Positions 26,182 through 35,235 of a DNA stretch of 64,000 nucleotides are shown one piece after another. Source of the stretch: Tropicibacter sp. R16_0. Its GTDB lineage: Bacteria > Pseudomonadota > Alphaproteobacteria > Rhodobacterales > Rhodobacteraceae. A program made the translations under genes and the position numbers. Every line of letters begins with the position of its first letter. Position 1 is the stretch's first letter. The notes below the pieces were generated by a model. The model saw nothing but the letters and a program-made list of their open reading frames with translations. It was not told the DNA's origin and ran no database searches. Location: the NCBI RefSeq assembly GCF_017743935.1, contig NZ_JAGHRE010000004.1, positions 248,001 through 312,000 of the forward strand. The letters run 5' to 3'.

Positions 26182-26549
26182 TCAAAGGGTCTTGTCTGTG
26201 CGGAGACATCCGCTTTGAAACCGCGGCTGCACCACAAGGTGCCTCGATGTGTCACTGCAGCCAATGCCGCAAGCAATCGGGTGGTATCTGGTCGTCGGCC
26301 TATGTGCCTGACACCGAGCTGACGATCTCCGGCGATGTCAATTGGTATCACGCCAGTGATCTGGCCAAACGCGGCAGCTGCCCGCGCTGTGGGGCGTTCC
26401 TGTTCTGGAAGGCCCACGATGAAGACACAACCAGCTTTGCGCTTGGCGCAGTGGACGGACCTACGGGCCTGAAACTGTCAAAGCACATCTTCACCGCCTC
26501 AAAGGGCGATTATTACGACATTGCGGACGGTTTGCCGCAAAAGGACTGA
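26178..26549 (+). CDS. GFA-family (CENP-V/GFA) zinc protein
   Basis: A 123-residue protein of the glutathione-dependent formaldehyde-activating enzyme fold. Zinc ligands are visible in KGSCLCGDIRF, SMCHCSQCRKQSGG and GSCPRCGAFLFW. The true Gfa function (S-hydroxymethyl-glutathione formation) is disputed, and most short homologues are uncharacterised. Its placement 12 bases before a demethylating flavoprotein that can release formaldehyde makes a C1 or thiol-detoxifying role plausible. Start ATG overlaps the exporter stop (ATGA). Confidence 0.88.
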   Translation: MIKGSCLCGDIRFETAAAPQGASMCHCSQCRKQSGGIWSSAYVPDTELTISGDVNWYHASDLAKRGSCPRCGAFLFWKAHDEDTTSFALGAVDGPTGLKLSKHIFTASKGDYYDIADGLPQKD

Positions 26550-26561
26550 ATGAGGAGCATC

Positions 26562-29009
26562 ATGTCTGATTTTCCAACCAAGGCCCGTGTGGTCATCATC
26601 GGCGGTGGCGTCGTTGGCTGCTCGTCGCTGTATCATCTGGCCAAAAAGGGCTGGACCGATTGCGTTCTGCTCGAAAAGAACGAGCTGACCGCTGGGTCCA
26701 CCTGGCACGCGGCGGGCAACGTGCCGACGTTCTCGACCTCGTGGGCGATCATGAACATGCAGCGCTATTCGACCGAGCTGTATTCGGGTCTCGCTGAAGA
26801 AGTGGATTACCCGATGAACTATCACCAGTCGGGCTCGATCCGTCTGGCGCACACCAAAGAACGGATGCAGGAATTTGAACGCGCGATGTCGATGGGCAAA
26901 TACCAGGGCATCCCGATGGAGATGTGGACGCCCGAGCAGGCCAAGGAGCACTATCCTTTCCTGGAAATCCACGATCTTGCGGGTGTTCTTTATGACCCGA
27001 CCGATGGTGACATCGACCCGGCGCAGGTGACGCAGGCGCTGGCCAAAGGCGCACGCGACATGGGTGCCAAGATCATCCGGTTCACCCCAGCCACAGATGT
27101 GACCCAGCACGAAGACGGCACCTGGACGGTTCACACCGAAAAGGGTGACATCGCCTGCGACTATGTCGTGAACGCTGCTGGCTATTATGCGCAGCGCGTG
27201 GGCGAGATGTTCAAGCCCTACGGTGGTCGCCACGTGCCCGCCATGGTGATGGAGCACCAGTACCTGCTGACCGAACAGATTCCCGAGGTCGAAGCCTGGT
27301 CCAAGGAACATGGCGGCAAGCTGCCCCTGATCCGCGACGTGGATGTGTCTTATTATCTGCGCCAGGAAAAACAGGGCTACAACCTCGGCCCGTATGAGCC
27401 GAACTGCAAAGGCCACTGGCTGACCGAAGACGATCCGATGCCGGAAGATTTCTCGTTCCAGCTGTGGCAGGAAGATCTGGACCGGATCGAAGACATCGTG
27501 ACCGATGCAATGGAGCGTGTGCCGCTGATGCAGACCTCGGGTGTCAGCAGCGTTATCAACGGCCCGATCCCGTACGCGCCCGACGGCCTGCCGATGATCG
27601 GCCCGATGCCCGGCGTCAAGAACGCGTTCGAGGCGCACAGCTTCACCTTTGGCATCGCTCAGGGTGGGGGTGCCGGCAAGGTGCTGGCGGAATGGATCGT
27701 CGATGGTCACACCGAGTGGGACATGTGGGCGGTCGATCCGCGTCGTTATACCGACTACACCGATCAGGACTACTGCAACCAGAAGGGCATGGAAGTCTAC
27801 GGCAATGAATACGCCATGCACTTCCCGCACCACGAATGGCCCGCAGCGCGCGACAAAAAGCTGTCGCCGGTCCATGCCAAGGTCAAAGAGCTTGGTGGCG
27901 TCATGGGGGTTTACAACGGTTGGGAACGTGCGAACTGGTTCGCGCAAGAAGGCGACGACACCTCGCTGGAAGCAACGCACACCTGGGGCCGCTCGGGTCC
28001 GTGGGAGCAACGCATCAAGGAAGAGTGCGAAGCCGTGCGTGATGGCGTCGGCGTGCTCGACCTGCCGGGCTTCTCGCGGTTCTATCTGAGCGGTGAAGGC
28101 GCGGCAGAGGCGCTACGCGGTCTGGTCACCGGTGGTCTGCCAAAGGTTGGCCGGATCAACCTGGTCTATATCGCTGATGGCCGGGGTCGCATTCTGACCG
28201 AGATGTCCTGCATGCGTCTGGGCGAGGATGAGTTCGTGATGATCACGGCCGCAACCGCACAGTGGCATGACCGCGATATCCTGGTGAACGCGATGCCCGC
28301 CGGTGTCACCGTTCAGGACGTCACCACCACCCGCGACACGCTGATCGTCACCGGGCCAAAGTCGCGCGATCTGCTGGCTGGCATGTCGGATGCCGATCTG
28401 TCGACCGGTTGGCTGACGCATCAGGCCGCGACTGTGGCTGGCAAGCCCGCGCATCTGGTTCGCGTGTCCTTTGCTGGCGAACTCGGCTGGGAAGTCCACG
28501 CCCTGAACGAAGACATGCCCGCAATCTACGGTGCCATTCTGGAGGCAGGCGCCAAACCGTTCGGCATGTATGCGCTGAACTCTCTGCGTCTGGAAAAGGG
28601 CTATCGCGCGTGGAAGGGCGACCTGTCGACTGACTACTCGCTGCTCGAAGGTGGCTTGGAGCGTTTCGTCAAACTCGACAAGCCGCAGGATTTCCCGGGC
28701 AAGGCCGCGATCCTGAACGAAAAGCAGCAGGGCGTGAAGAAATGCTTCGTCACGCTGACGGTTGAGGCGGGCGAGGCAGATGCGCCTTATATGTCCTGCA
28801 TCTGGTCGGGCGATGAGATTGTCGGCGAAACCACCAGCGGCGGCTGGGGCTACCGCGTCGGCAAATCCATCGCACTGGGGATGATCAAGGCCGAACTGGC
28901 AAATCCGGGCACCGAGCTGGAGGTCGAAATCTACGGCGAGAAATGCCGCGCCGTGGTACAAGAAGACCAACCGCTATGGGATCCGGCAAACGAGCGCCTG
29001 CGCGCGTGA
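26562..29009 (+). CDS. FAD/GcvT-family dehydrogenase, copy 1 (dimethylglycine/sarcosine dehydrogenase-like)
   Basis: An 815-residue two-part enzyme. An N-terminal DAO-type flavin domain (residues ~8-370, dinucleotide loop IIGGGVVGC, GSTWHAAGN with His49 where related enzymes bind FAD covalently) is followed by a linker and a GcvT tetrahydrofolate domain (about 430-815, YRAWKGDLSTDYSLLEGGL). Such proteins oxidatively demethylate N-methyl amines and pass the C1 unit to THF as 5,10-methylene-THF. Dimethylglycine is the leading candidate substrate, by family only. ATG 26562 has GAGGAG upstream. It is probably co-transcribed with the GFA gene before it and the cupin after it. Confidence 0.88.
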   Translation: MSDFPTKARVVIIGGGVVGCSSLYHLAKKGWTDCVLLEKNELTAGSTWHAAGNVPTFSTSWAIMNMQRYSTELYSGLAEEVDYPMNYHQSGSIRLAHTKERMQEFERAMSMGKYQGIPMEMWTPEQAKEHYPFLEIHDLAGVLYDPTDGDIDPAQVTQALAKGARDMGAKIIRFTPATDVTQHEDGTWTVHTEKGDIACDYVVNAAGYYAQRVGEMFKPYGGRHVPAMVMEHQYLLTEQIPEVEAWSKEHGGKLPLIRDVDVSYYLRQEKQGYNLGPYEPNCKGHWLTEDDPMPEDFSFQLWQEDLDRIEDIVTDAMERVPLMQTSGVSSVINGPIPYAPDGLPMIGPMPGVKNAFEAHSFTFGIAQGGGAGKVLAEWIVDGHTEWDMWAVDPRRYTDYTDQDYCNQKGMEVYGNEYAMHFPHHEWPAARDKKLSPVHAKVKELGGVMGVYNGWERANWFAQEGDDTSLEATHTWGRSGPWEQRIKEECEAVRDGVGVLDLPGFSRFYLSGEGAAEALRGLVTGGLPKVGRINLVYIADGRGRILTEMSCMRLGEDEFVMITAATAQWHDRDILVNAMPAGVTVQDVTTTRDTLIVTGPKSRDLLAGMSDADLSTGWLTHQAATVAGKPAHLVRVSFAGELGWEVHALNEDMPAIYGAILEAGAKPFGMYALNSLRLEKGYRAWKGDLSTDYSLLEGGLERFVKLDKPQDFPGKAAILNEKQQGVKKCFVTLTVEAGEADAPYMSCIWSGDEIVGETTSGGWGYRVGKSIALGMIKAELANPGTELEVEIYGEKCRAVVQEDQPLWDPANERLRA

Positions 29010-29030
29010 TGCCCTAAGAAAGGACAAGGT

Positions 29031-29507
29031 ATGGCCGAACGCTACACTCTGAACCGGGCCGGGGAAGGCCCGAACTATGATTGGGAGAACGACCATACCT
29101 TTGTCAAAGTCTCGTCCGAGCAATCGGGCGGGGCGTATACGCTGATGGAGGATAACCTCAAGGCCAGCTTTGCCTTGGGGTTGCACCGTCACGATACCCA
29201 TGCCGAGACGTTCTATGTGCTGGAGGGCGATATCGACTTCTATGTGGATGGTGATTGGCATCGGTGTGGGGCGGGTGCGACGTTGCATGTTCCACCGGGT
29301 GTGCCGCATGCAAGCCGCGTTGTGGATGGTGCACCAGCACGGATGCTGATGATCTTTCAACCTGCCGGGTTCGACCAGTTTCTGGCCGAGCTTTCTACTA
29401 TGTCTGAGGCGGATTTTGCCGACGAGGCCAAGATGGCCGCGCTGAACGCCAAATACGACATTGTCCAGATGGGTCCGGTGCCAGCGCACCCCGATGAAGC
29501 GGAGTGA
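29031..29507 (+). CDS. Cupin-domain protein
   Basis: A 158-residue single-cupin protein. The metal-binding motifs are LGLHRHDTHAETFYVLEGDIDFYVDGD (about residues 49-75, His-x-His-x5-Glu pattern) and VPPGVPHASRVV (the second motif's His). It could be a small dioxygenase, isomerase or sensor; no substrate can be assigned. It lies 21 bases after the FAD/GcvT gene and 4 bases before the reductase gene, in one transcription unit. Confidence 0.85.
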   Translation: MAERYTLNRAGEGPNYDWENDHTFVKVSSEQSGGAYTLMEDNLKASFALGLHRHDTHAETFYVLEGDIDFYVDGDWHRCGAGATLHVPPGVPHASRVVDGAPARMLMIFQPAGFDQFLAELSTMSEADFADEAKMAALNAKYDIVQMGPVPAHPDEAE

Positions 29508-29511
29508 GCCG

Positions 29512-30564
29512 GTGACCATTCCCGACACTATGCAGGGCGTTTACCTCACTGGCCACGGCGGGCCAGAGATGCTGGACTGGCGTGAAGACATCCCGGTGCC
29601 AACGCCCGGGGTGGGACAAGTTCTAGTGCGCGTTGCGGCGGCAGGCGTGAACAACACCGATATCAACACGCGCGTGGGTTGGTATTCGTCGGATGTGACT
29701 GGGGCGACCTCGGACGTGGATCAGGACGTCGATGCTGGCGGATGGGGCGGCGCACTGGCGTTCCCTCGCATTCAGGGCGGTGATCTGTGCGGTCATGTGG
29801 TGGCAGTTGGAGAGGGTGCTGGGTTCGAGCCGGGCCAACGCGTGACCTGCCCAATCAACCTACCGCGCCCGCGTCCGGGCAATCCGCAAGGGTTCATCGC
29901 CTTGGGGTCCGAGATGGATGGCGCCTTTGCGCAGTATTGCCTGGTTGAGGCGGATGACTTGTATGACGTATCTGCTTCCCCCCTTTCAGATCAGGAAATC
30001 GCCGCTATCCCATGTGCCTTTGGAACGGCCGAGAACCTGTTGACCCGCGCAGGCGTGACAGCCGGGCATCAGGTGCTGATCACCGGGGCGTCGGGTGGCG
30101 TTGGGCTGGCCGCGGTTCAGCTGGCGGCGCTGCGTGGCGCCACGGTGACCGGTGTGACCAGCGCATCCAAGGCCGAGATTGTTTTGGGGCAGGGGGCATC
30201 AAACACGATCGATCGTGGCGCGCCTGTCCCACATGACACCTATGATGTGGTCATTGACGTGGTCGGAGGAACGGCTTGGGCCGATCTGATCCTGGCTTTG
30301 AAGCCTGGCGGCCACTACGCCTGCTCAGGTGCCATCGCAGGGCCGATGGTACAGGCCGACCTGCGCGAGATTTATCTGCGTGACATCACGATCCATGGCT
30401 GCACCTATCAATCACCTGAGGTCTTTGGACGATTGGTCGGGCTGATGAACGCCGGAAAAATCCGGCCCTTGATCTCGAAAACATACTCGCTTCGCGATAT
30501 CGCTCAGGCCCAGGCGGAATTTGAAAGCAAGACGCTGCCGGGTAAACTGGTGCTGATCCCCTAA
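29512..30564 (+). CDS. MDR-family zinc-free alcohol dehydrogenase / quinone reductase-like
   Basis: A 350-residue medium-chain dehydrogenase/reductase. The GroES-like N-terminus has VRVAAAGVNNTDINTR. The nucleotide fold carries ITGASGGVGLAAVQLAALRGA (about residues 183-203), the NADPH-type motif of quinone oxidoreductases. Catalytic zinc ligands are not obvious. The first 18 codons depend on the start: GTG 29512 has GGAG at a good distance, ATG 29494 overlaps the cupin gene, and ATG 29530 is also possible. Role within the operon is unknown; a reductase step for a degradation intermediate is an inference. Confidence 0.85.
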   Translation: MTIPDTMQGVYLTGHGGPEMLDWREDIPVPTPGVGQVLVRVAAAGVNNTDINTRVGWYSSDVTGATSDVDQDVDAGGWGGALAFPRIQGGDLCGHVVAVGEGAGFEPGQRVTCPINLPRPRPGNPQGFIALGSEMDGAFAQYCLVEADDLYDVSASPLSDQEIAAIPCAFGTAENLLTRAGVTAGHQVLITGASGGVGLAAVQLAALRGATVTGVTSASKAEIVLGQGASNTIDRGAPVPHDTYDVVIDVVGGTAWADLILALKPGGHYACSGAIAGPMVQADLREIYLRDITIHGCTYQSPEVFGRLVGLMNAGKIRPLISKTYSLRDIAQAQAEFESKTLPGKLVLIP

Positions 30565-30576
30565 GGAGACCCTTGA

Positions 30577-31467
30577 ATGGCTGATATTACTCTTCTGGAT
30601 GGCTCGATCGGGCAAGAGCTGGTCAAGCGCAGCGGCGACCGGGCGACGCCGCTTTGGTCCACCCGCGTCATGATCGACCATCCCGAACTGGTGGGGGATG
30701 TGCACAAATCCTATTTCGACGTGGGTGCCACGGTTGCCACCACCAACACCTACGCGGTGCACCGTTCGCGGTTGGTGCGTGTCGATATGGAAGACCAACT
30801 GCCCGATCTGATCGAAACCGCCCTGTCCCAGGCCGAGCGCGTGCGACCGGGCGGCGGGCGAATTGCAGCTTCTCTGGGCCCCTTGCTGGCGTCTTACCGA
30901 CCGGACTTGAAACCTGATCCGGATGATGCCGCGGAAAAGTTCGGGGAATTGGCAGACTTGATGAAGGACCGCGTGGATCTGTTCCTGTTGGAAACGGTGT
31001 GCTCCCTGCAAGAGGCCGAAGGCGCCCTGCGTGGTGTCGAAGGTACGAACAAACCTGTCTGGTTGTCCCTGTCGGTCATGGATGATGACGGCACCCATCT
31101 GCGCTCGGGCGAGCCGTTGGCGGATATGGCGGCGCTGGTCGAGCGGTTTGATCCGGAGGCGGTGCTTATCAACTGTTCCCGCCCCGAGGCGCTCCCTGCC
31201 GCGCTGGATATCGTCAAGGGCTTTGGTCGGCCGTTTGGGGCCTATGCGAATGGCTTTACCCGCATCAGTGAGGGGTTTTTGAAAGATGCCCCGACCGTCG
31301 ATGCGTTGGAACAGCGAACCGACCTTGGACCTGAGGCGTATGCGGAACATGCTATGGGATGGGTCGCGCAGGGGGCGTCAATTGTCGGTGGCTGCTGCGA
31401 AGTGGGCCCTGCGCATATTGCAGAATTGGCGCGTCAATTGCGGGATGCAGGGCATCGGATCGTTTAG
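30577..31467 (+). CDS. Homocysteine S-methyltransferase family protein (BHMT/MmuM-like)
   Basis: A 296-residue TIM-barrel methyltransferase of the pfam Hcy S-methyltransferase family. The zinc cysteines are Cys200 (VLINCSRPEAL) and the Cys273-Cys274 pair (IVGGCCEVGP). The N-terminus DGSIGQELVKRSG is also typical. Candidate methyl donors are glycine betaine (BHMT), S-methylmethionine (MmuM) or DMSP; the neighbourhood of demethylating dehydrogenases favours betaine. This is inference, not proof. It starts 12 bases after the reductase gene. Confidence 0.88.
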   Translation: MADITLLDGSIGQELVKRSGDRATPLWSTRVMIDHPELVGDVHKSYFDVGATVATTNTYAVHRSRLVRVDMEDQLPDLIETALSQAERVRPGGGRIAASLGPLLASYRPDLKPDPDDAAEKFGELADLMKDRVDLFLLETVCSLQEAEGALRGVEGTNKPVWLSLSVMDDDGTHLRSGEPLADMAALVERFDPEAVLINCSRPEALPAALDIVKGFGRPFGAYANGFTRISEGFLKDAPTVDALEQRTDLGPEAYAEHAMGWVAQGASIVGGCCEVGPAHIAELARQLRDAGHRIV

Positions 31468-31579
31468 AGCGTTGTGAGTTACGTCTGAGGGAAACGGATC
31501 GCAAATGCCCAAATCGCGCAAAGCGCGTCAAGGTCATTGCAACGCCAGGGCTCTCAAATCGCCAAAGGGAGGCGGCGAC

Positions 31580-32563
31580 ATGGGTGGAAAGAACAAACTG
31601 CATCTGGTGTCGGACACCAATCGCCAGTGGCAATTCGATATTGTTGTGGCGGATGGCTTTGTCCTGACCGAGTTGGCGGGTGTCGTTGATGTCATCCGTC
31701 TGGCCAATCGTGTCTGCCCGACGCCCCCCTTTGCCTGGACCTATCGTTCGTTGTCGGGCGGGATGATCGAAAGCAGCTCGGGCGCGATTGTGTCGACCGA
31801 GCGGATGACCAACCAACCCAACGCGGACTATGTCTTTGTCATAGGCAACGCAGATCCGGACTGTCCCGATCTGGCTTTGGGCAGAAAAGTATCCGACTAC
31901 ACCTATCGTGGCGCACAAGTGTTCCTGTTGGCCGAGGCCGCCAGCCGCTATATCCACGACAACGGCGAGGTGGAATCCCACACCACCCATTGGGAAAACT
32001 CGGCCTTCCTGCGTGAGCGGACCGGCGCCTTTGACGCAAACTTCTCGATTGCCACTGAAAACGGCCCTGTCGTGACCTGTGCTGGCATGGGTGCAACGGT
32101 GGACGTGACGCTTGAGGTGATCGGACGTCATATCTCGGGTGCGGCGCGGATGACTGTGGCCGATATCCTGCTGCACGAGAAAATCCGAGACTTTGGCTCG
32201 CAGCAGCCGTTTTCGGGCGTCAAGACAACGACCACGGGCGACGACAAGCTGGATCAATGCATCAAGATCATGCAGGCCAATGTCGAAGATCCCGTTCCGA
32301 TCAATGAAATCGTCGCAGCACTTGGCCTGTCGAATCGCTCGTTGGAACGAAAGTTCAAGACGTATTTGGGAACGACACCGAACACGTTTTACCGCGAAAT
32401 GCGACTGGCCAAGGCCAATAACCTTCTGCTCAACACTACGATGAGCGTGCGTGAAATCGGCCTTGCTTGTGGATTTCCCAACGGGTTTTCAGCGGTTTAC
32501 AAGAGCTTTTATGGCATAACGCCCTTTGTGTTGCGCCGTCAGCGCCGCTCATTGTCTGGGTGA
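31580..32563 (+). CDS. GlxA-family AraC-type regulator (GbdR-like)
   Basis: A 327-residue regulator. The N-terminal DJ-1/PfpI (GATase1-like) sensor domain spans about 15-200 (DIVVADGFVLTELAGVVDVIRLAN, VFLLAEAA, CAGMGATVDVTLEVIGRHI), followed by a C-terminal AraC pair of helix-turn-helices (about 225-325, EIVAALGLSNRSLERKFKTYLG; REIGLACGFPNGFSAVYKSFYG). This is the architecture of GbdR/CdhR regulators of glycine betaine and carnitine catabolism, which fits its position between the methyltransferase and second dehydrogenase. ATG 31580 is preceded by GGGAGG. Confidence 0.9.
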   Translation: MGGKNKLHLVSDTNRQWQFDIVVADGFVLTELAGVVDVIRLANRVCPTPPFAWTYRSLSGGMIESSSGAIVSTERMTNQPNADYVFVIGNADPDCPDLALGRKVSDYTYRGAQVFLLAEAASRYIHDNGEVESHTTHWENSAFLRERTGAFDANFSIATENGPVVTCAGMGATVDVTLEVIGRHISGAARMTVADILLHEKIRDFGSQQPFSGVKTTTTGDDKLDQCIKIMQANVEDPVPINEIVAALGLSNRSLERKFKTYLGTTPNTFYREMRLAKANNLLLNTTMSVREIGLACGFPNGFSAVYKSFYGITPFVLRRQRRSLSG

Positions 32564-32661
32564 TTTTGGCGGATTCCCTGACGCTTTTTATGGATTTTTC
32601 GTCGCCTCGATGTGCCAATCTTGCGCATCTACAGCGTGCCGCGTTTGGTTTGATCCAAAAG

Positions 32662-32715
32662 CGGAACAGAAAACGCGTTCGAGCGAAAGCGAGAGGCAGC
32701 GTTTTTCTGTTTCCG
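32662..32715 (+). promoter_or_regulatory. Imperfect inverted repeat upstream of second FAD/GcvT gene
   Basis: CGGAACAGAAAACGC (32662-32676) pairs with GCGTTTTTCTGTTTCCG (32699-32715), leaving two bulged bases, in the 193-base gap between the GlxA-type regulator and the second dehydrogenase gene. A separate TTTGG-N6-CCAAA inverted repeat lies at 32644-32659. Either could be the binding site of the GlxA/AraC regulator, or the first a leader/terminator hairpin. No T-tract follows the long one. Confidence 0.4.
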
Positions 32716-32756
32716 ATTAGACGCGGTCACGCCCTAATTCTGAGGCGGAGAAAAAC

Positions 32757-35207
32757 ATGGCCGATCTTCCCAACAAGGCCCGCGTGGTCATCATCGGCGG
32801 CGGTGTCATTGGCTGCTCGGTGGCCTATCACCTGACCAAAAAAGGCTGGAACGACGTTGTGCTGCTGGAACGCAAGCAACTGACCAGCGGCACCACCTGG
32901 CACGCGGCTGGCCTGATCGCGCAGCTGCGCGCGACGGCGAACATGACAAAGCTGGCGAAATACAGCCAGGAGCTGTACGGCGAGCTGGAAGCGGAAACCG
33001 GCGTTGCCACCGGCTTCAAACGCAACGGTTCGATCACCGTGGCGCTGACCGAAGAGCGCAAGGAAGAGATTTACCGCCAGGCGGCCATGGCGCGCGCCTT
33101 TGGTGTAGAAGTTCACGAGATTTCGAACGAGCGCGTAGCTGAACTCTATCCCCACCTGAACGTCGAAGATGTCAAAGGCGCCGTACACCTGCCGCTTGAC
33201 GGTCAAGGCGACCCCGCCAACATCGCGCTGGCCCTGGCCAAGGGCGCGCGTCAGCGGGGCGGCATCGTCAAGGAACGCACCAAGGTCACCAATATCGTGC
33301 GTGACGGCCGCAAGGTCACCGGTGTTGATTGGGTGTCGGACGATGGTTCGGAAAGCGGACACATCGAATGCGACATGATCGTGAACTGCGCGGGCATGTG
33401 GGGCCACGAAGTTGGCCGGATGTCGAACACCAACGTGCCGCTGCATGCCTGTGAGCACTTCTACATCGTGACCGAAAGCATCGACGGTCTGACCCAGCTG
33501 CCAGTTCTGCGTGTGCCGGATGAATGCGCGTACTACAAAGAAGACGCAGGCAAGATCCTGCTCGGCGCCTTTGAACCCAACGCCAAGCCCTGGGCGATGA
33601 AAGGCATCCCCGATACCTTTGAATTCGACCAGCTGCCTGAAGATTTCGATCACTTCGAGCCGATCCTGGAAGCCGCTTGTGAGCGGATGCCGATGTTGGC
33701 AGAGGCGGGTATTCACACCTTCTTCAATGGCCCCGAAAGCTTCACCCCCGACGACGCCTATCACCTGGGTCTGGCGCCTGAGATGGACAACGTTTGGGTC
33801 GCGGCGGGTTTCAACTCGATCGGGATCCAGTCCGCCGGTGGTGCGGGTCATGCGCTGGCCGAATGGATGGACAGCGGCGAGAAGCCGTTTGACTTGGGCG
33901 ATGTGGACATCAGCCGCATGCAGCCGTTCCAGGGCAACAAACAATATCTGTTCGAACGCTCAAAAGAGACGCTGGGTCTGCTCTATGCCGACCACTTCCC
34001 GTTCCGCCAGAAGGCCACCGCGCGCGGCGTGCGTCGTACGCCGTTCCATCACCACCTGAAGGAAAATGGGGCTGTGTTCGGCGAGTTGGCAGGCTGGGAA
34101 CGCGCCAACTGGTTCGCGCGTGAGGGCCAGACGCCCGAGTATGAATACAGCTGGAAGCGTCAGAACTTTTTCGACAACGTCGCCGAAGAGCACAACGCGA
34201 TCCGCACAAACGTGGGCATGTACGACATGTCCTCTTTCGGCAAGATCCGTGTCGAAGGTCCCGATGCCTGTGCTTTCATGAACTACATCGGCGGTGGTCA
34301 GTACGATGTGCCCGTGGGCAAGATCGTTTACACCCAATTCCTGAACAGCCGCGCCGGGATCGAGGCGGACGTGACCGTCACCCGGCTCTCGGAAACCGCC
34401 TATCTGGTGGTCACACCGGCGGCGACCCGTCTGGCTGACGAAACCTGGATGCGCCGCAACCAGGGCAACTTCAACGTGGTGATCACCGATGTGACTGCGG
34501 GCGAAGGCGTTCTGGCCGTCATGGGCCCCAATGCGCGCAAGCTGTTGCAGATGGTTTCACCCAACGATTTCTCAAACGAGGTGAACCCGTTCGGCACCGC
34601 GCAAGAGATCGAGCTGGGCATGGGCCTGGCCCGCGTGCATCGCGTGACTTACGTGGGCGAGCTGGGTTGGGAGATCTATGTCTCATCCGACATGGCAGGC
34701 CATGCGTTCGAGGTGCTGCACGAAGCCGGTCAGGATCTGGGTCTGAAACTCTGCGGCATGCACATGATGGACACCTGCCGGATCGAAAAAGGCTTCCGCC
34801 ACTTTGGTCACGACATCACTGCCGAGGATCACGTGCTCGAGGCGGGTTTGGGCTTTGCGGTCAAGACCGACAAGCCGGACTTCATCGGGCGTGACGCGGT
34901 GCTGCGCAAGAAAGAAGAAGGTCTCAAGAACCGCCTGCTGCAGTTCAAACTGACCGACGCCGAGCCGCTGCTCTATCACAACGAACCGGTGATCCGGGAC
35001 GGTGAGATCGTGGGTTACCTCTGCTCCGGCTCTTACGGTCATCACCTTGGTGCCGCCGTTGGCCTGGGCTACGTGCCGTGCGAAGGCGAAACCGCCGCCG
35101 AGGTTCTGGCTTCGACCTATGAGATCGACGTTATGGGTACACGGGTCAAAGCCGAAGCCTCGCTCAAGCCGATGTATGATCCCAAGTCCGAGCGGGTCAA
35201 AGCCTGA
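32757..35207 (+). CDS. FAD/GcvT-family dehydrogenase, copy 2 (dimethylglycine/sarcosine dehydrogenase-like)
   Basis: An 816-residue paralogue of the protein at 26562, with the same domain order. The DAO flavin domain has the loop IIGGGVIGC and GTTWHAAGLIAQ with His49, the putative covalent-FAD site. The GcvT THF-binding half begins at about 430, with CRIEKGFRHFGHDITAEDH. The WHAAGL motif is closer to the animal dimethylglycine and sarcosine dehydrogenases than copy 1 (WHAAGN). The two copies are clearly divergent, so different substrates are likely (for example sarcosine versus dimethylglycine). The gene is preceded by the GlxA-type regulator and likely has its own promoter. Confidence 0.9.
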   Translation: MADLPNKARVVIIGGGVIGCSVAYHLTKKGWNDVVLLERKQLTSGTTWHAAGLIAQLRATANMTKLAKYSQELYGELEAETGVATGFKRNGSITVALTEERKEEIYRQAAMARAFGVEVHEISNERVAELYPHLNVEDVKGAVHLPLDGQGDPANIALALAKGARQRGGIVKERTKVTNIVRDGRKVTGVDWVSDDGSESGHIECDMIVNCAGMWGHEVGRMSNTNVPLHACEHFYIVTESIDGLTQLPVLRVPDECAYYKEDAGKILLGAFEPNAKPWAMKGIPDTFEFDQLPEDFDHFEPILEAACERMPMLAEAGIHTFFNGPESFTPDDAYHLGLAPEMDNVWVAAGFNSIGIQSAGGAGHALAEWMDSGEKPFDLGDVDISRMQPFQGNKQYLFERSKETLGLLYADHFPFRQKATARGVRRTPFHHHLKENGAVFGELAGWERANWFAREGQTPEYEYSWKRQNFFDNVAEEHNAIRTNVGMYDMSSFGKIRVEGPDACAFMNYIGGGQYDVPVGKIVYTQFLNSRAGIEADVTVTRLSETAYLVVTPAATRLADETWMRRNQGNFNVVITDVTAGEGVLAVMGPNARKLLQMVSPNDFSNEVNPFGTAQEIELGMGLARVHRVTYVGELGWEIYVSSDMAGHAFEVLHEAGQDLGLKLCGMHMMDTCRIEKGFRHFGHDITAEDHVLEAGLGFAVKTDKPDFIGRDAVLRKKEEGLKNRLLQFKLTDAEPLLYHNEPVIRDGEIVGYLCSGSYGHHLGAAVGLGYVPCEGETAAEVLASTYEIDVMGTRVKAEASLKPMYDPKSERVKA

Positions 35208-35235
35208 TCTGACGGATCTGAAAACCACATGGATG

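Noticed and set aside
26499-28010. 503-codon minus-strand frame over the first FAD/GcvT gene
   Set aside because: Antisense shadow; composition follows the real gene's third-codon bias.
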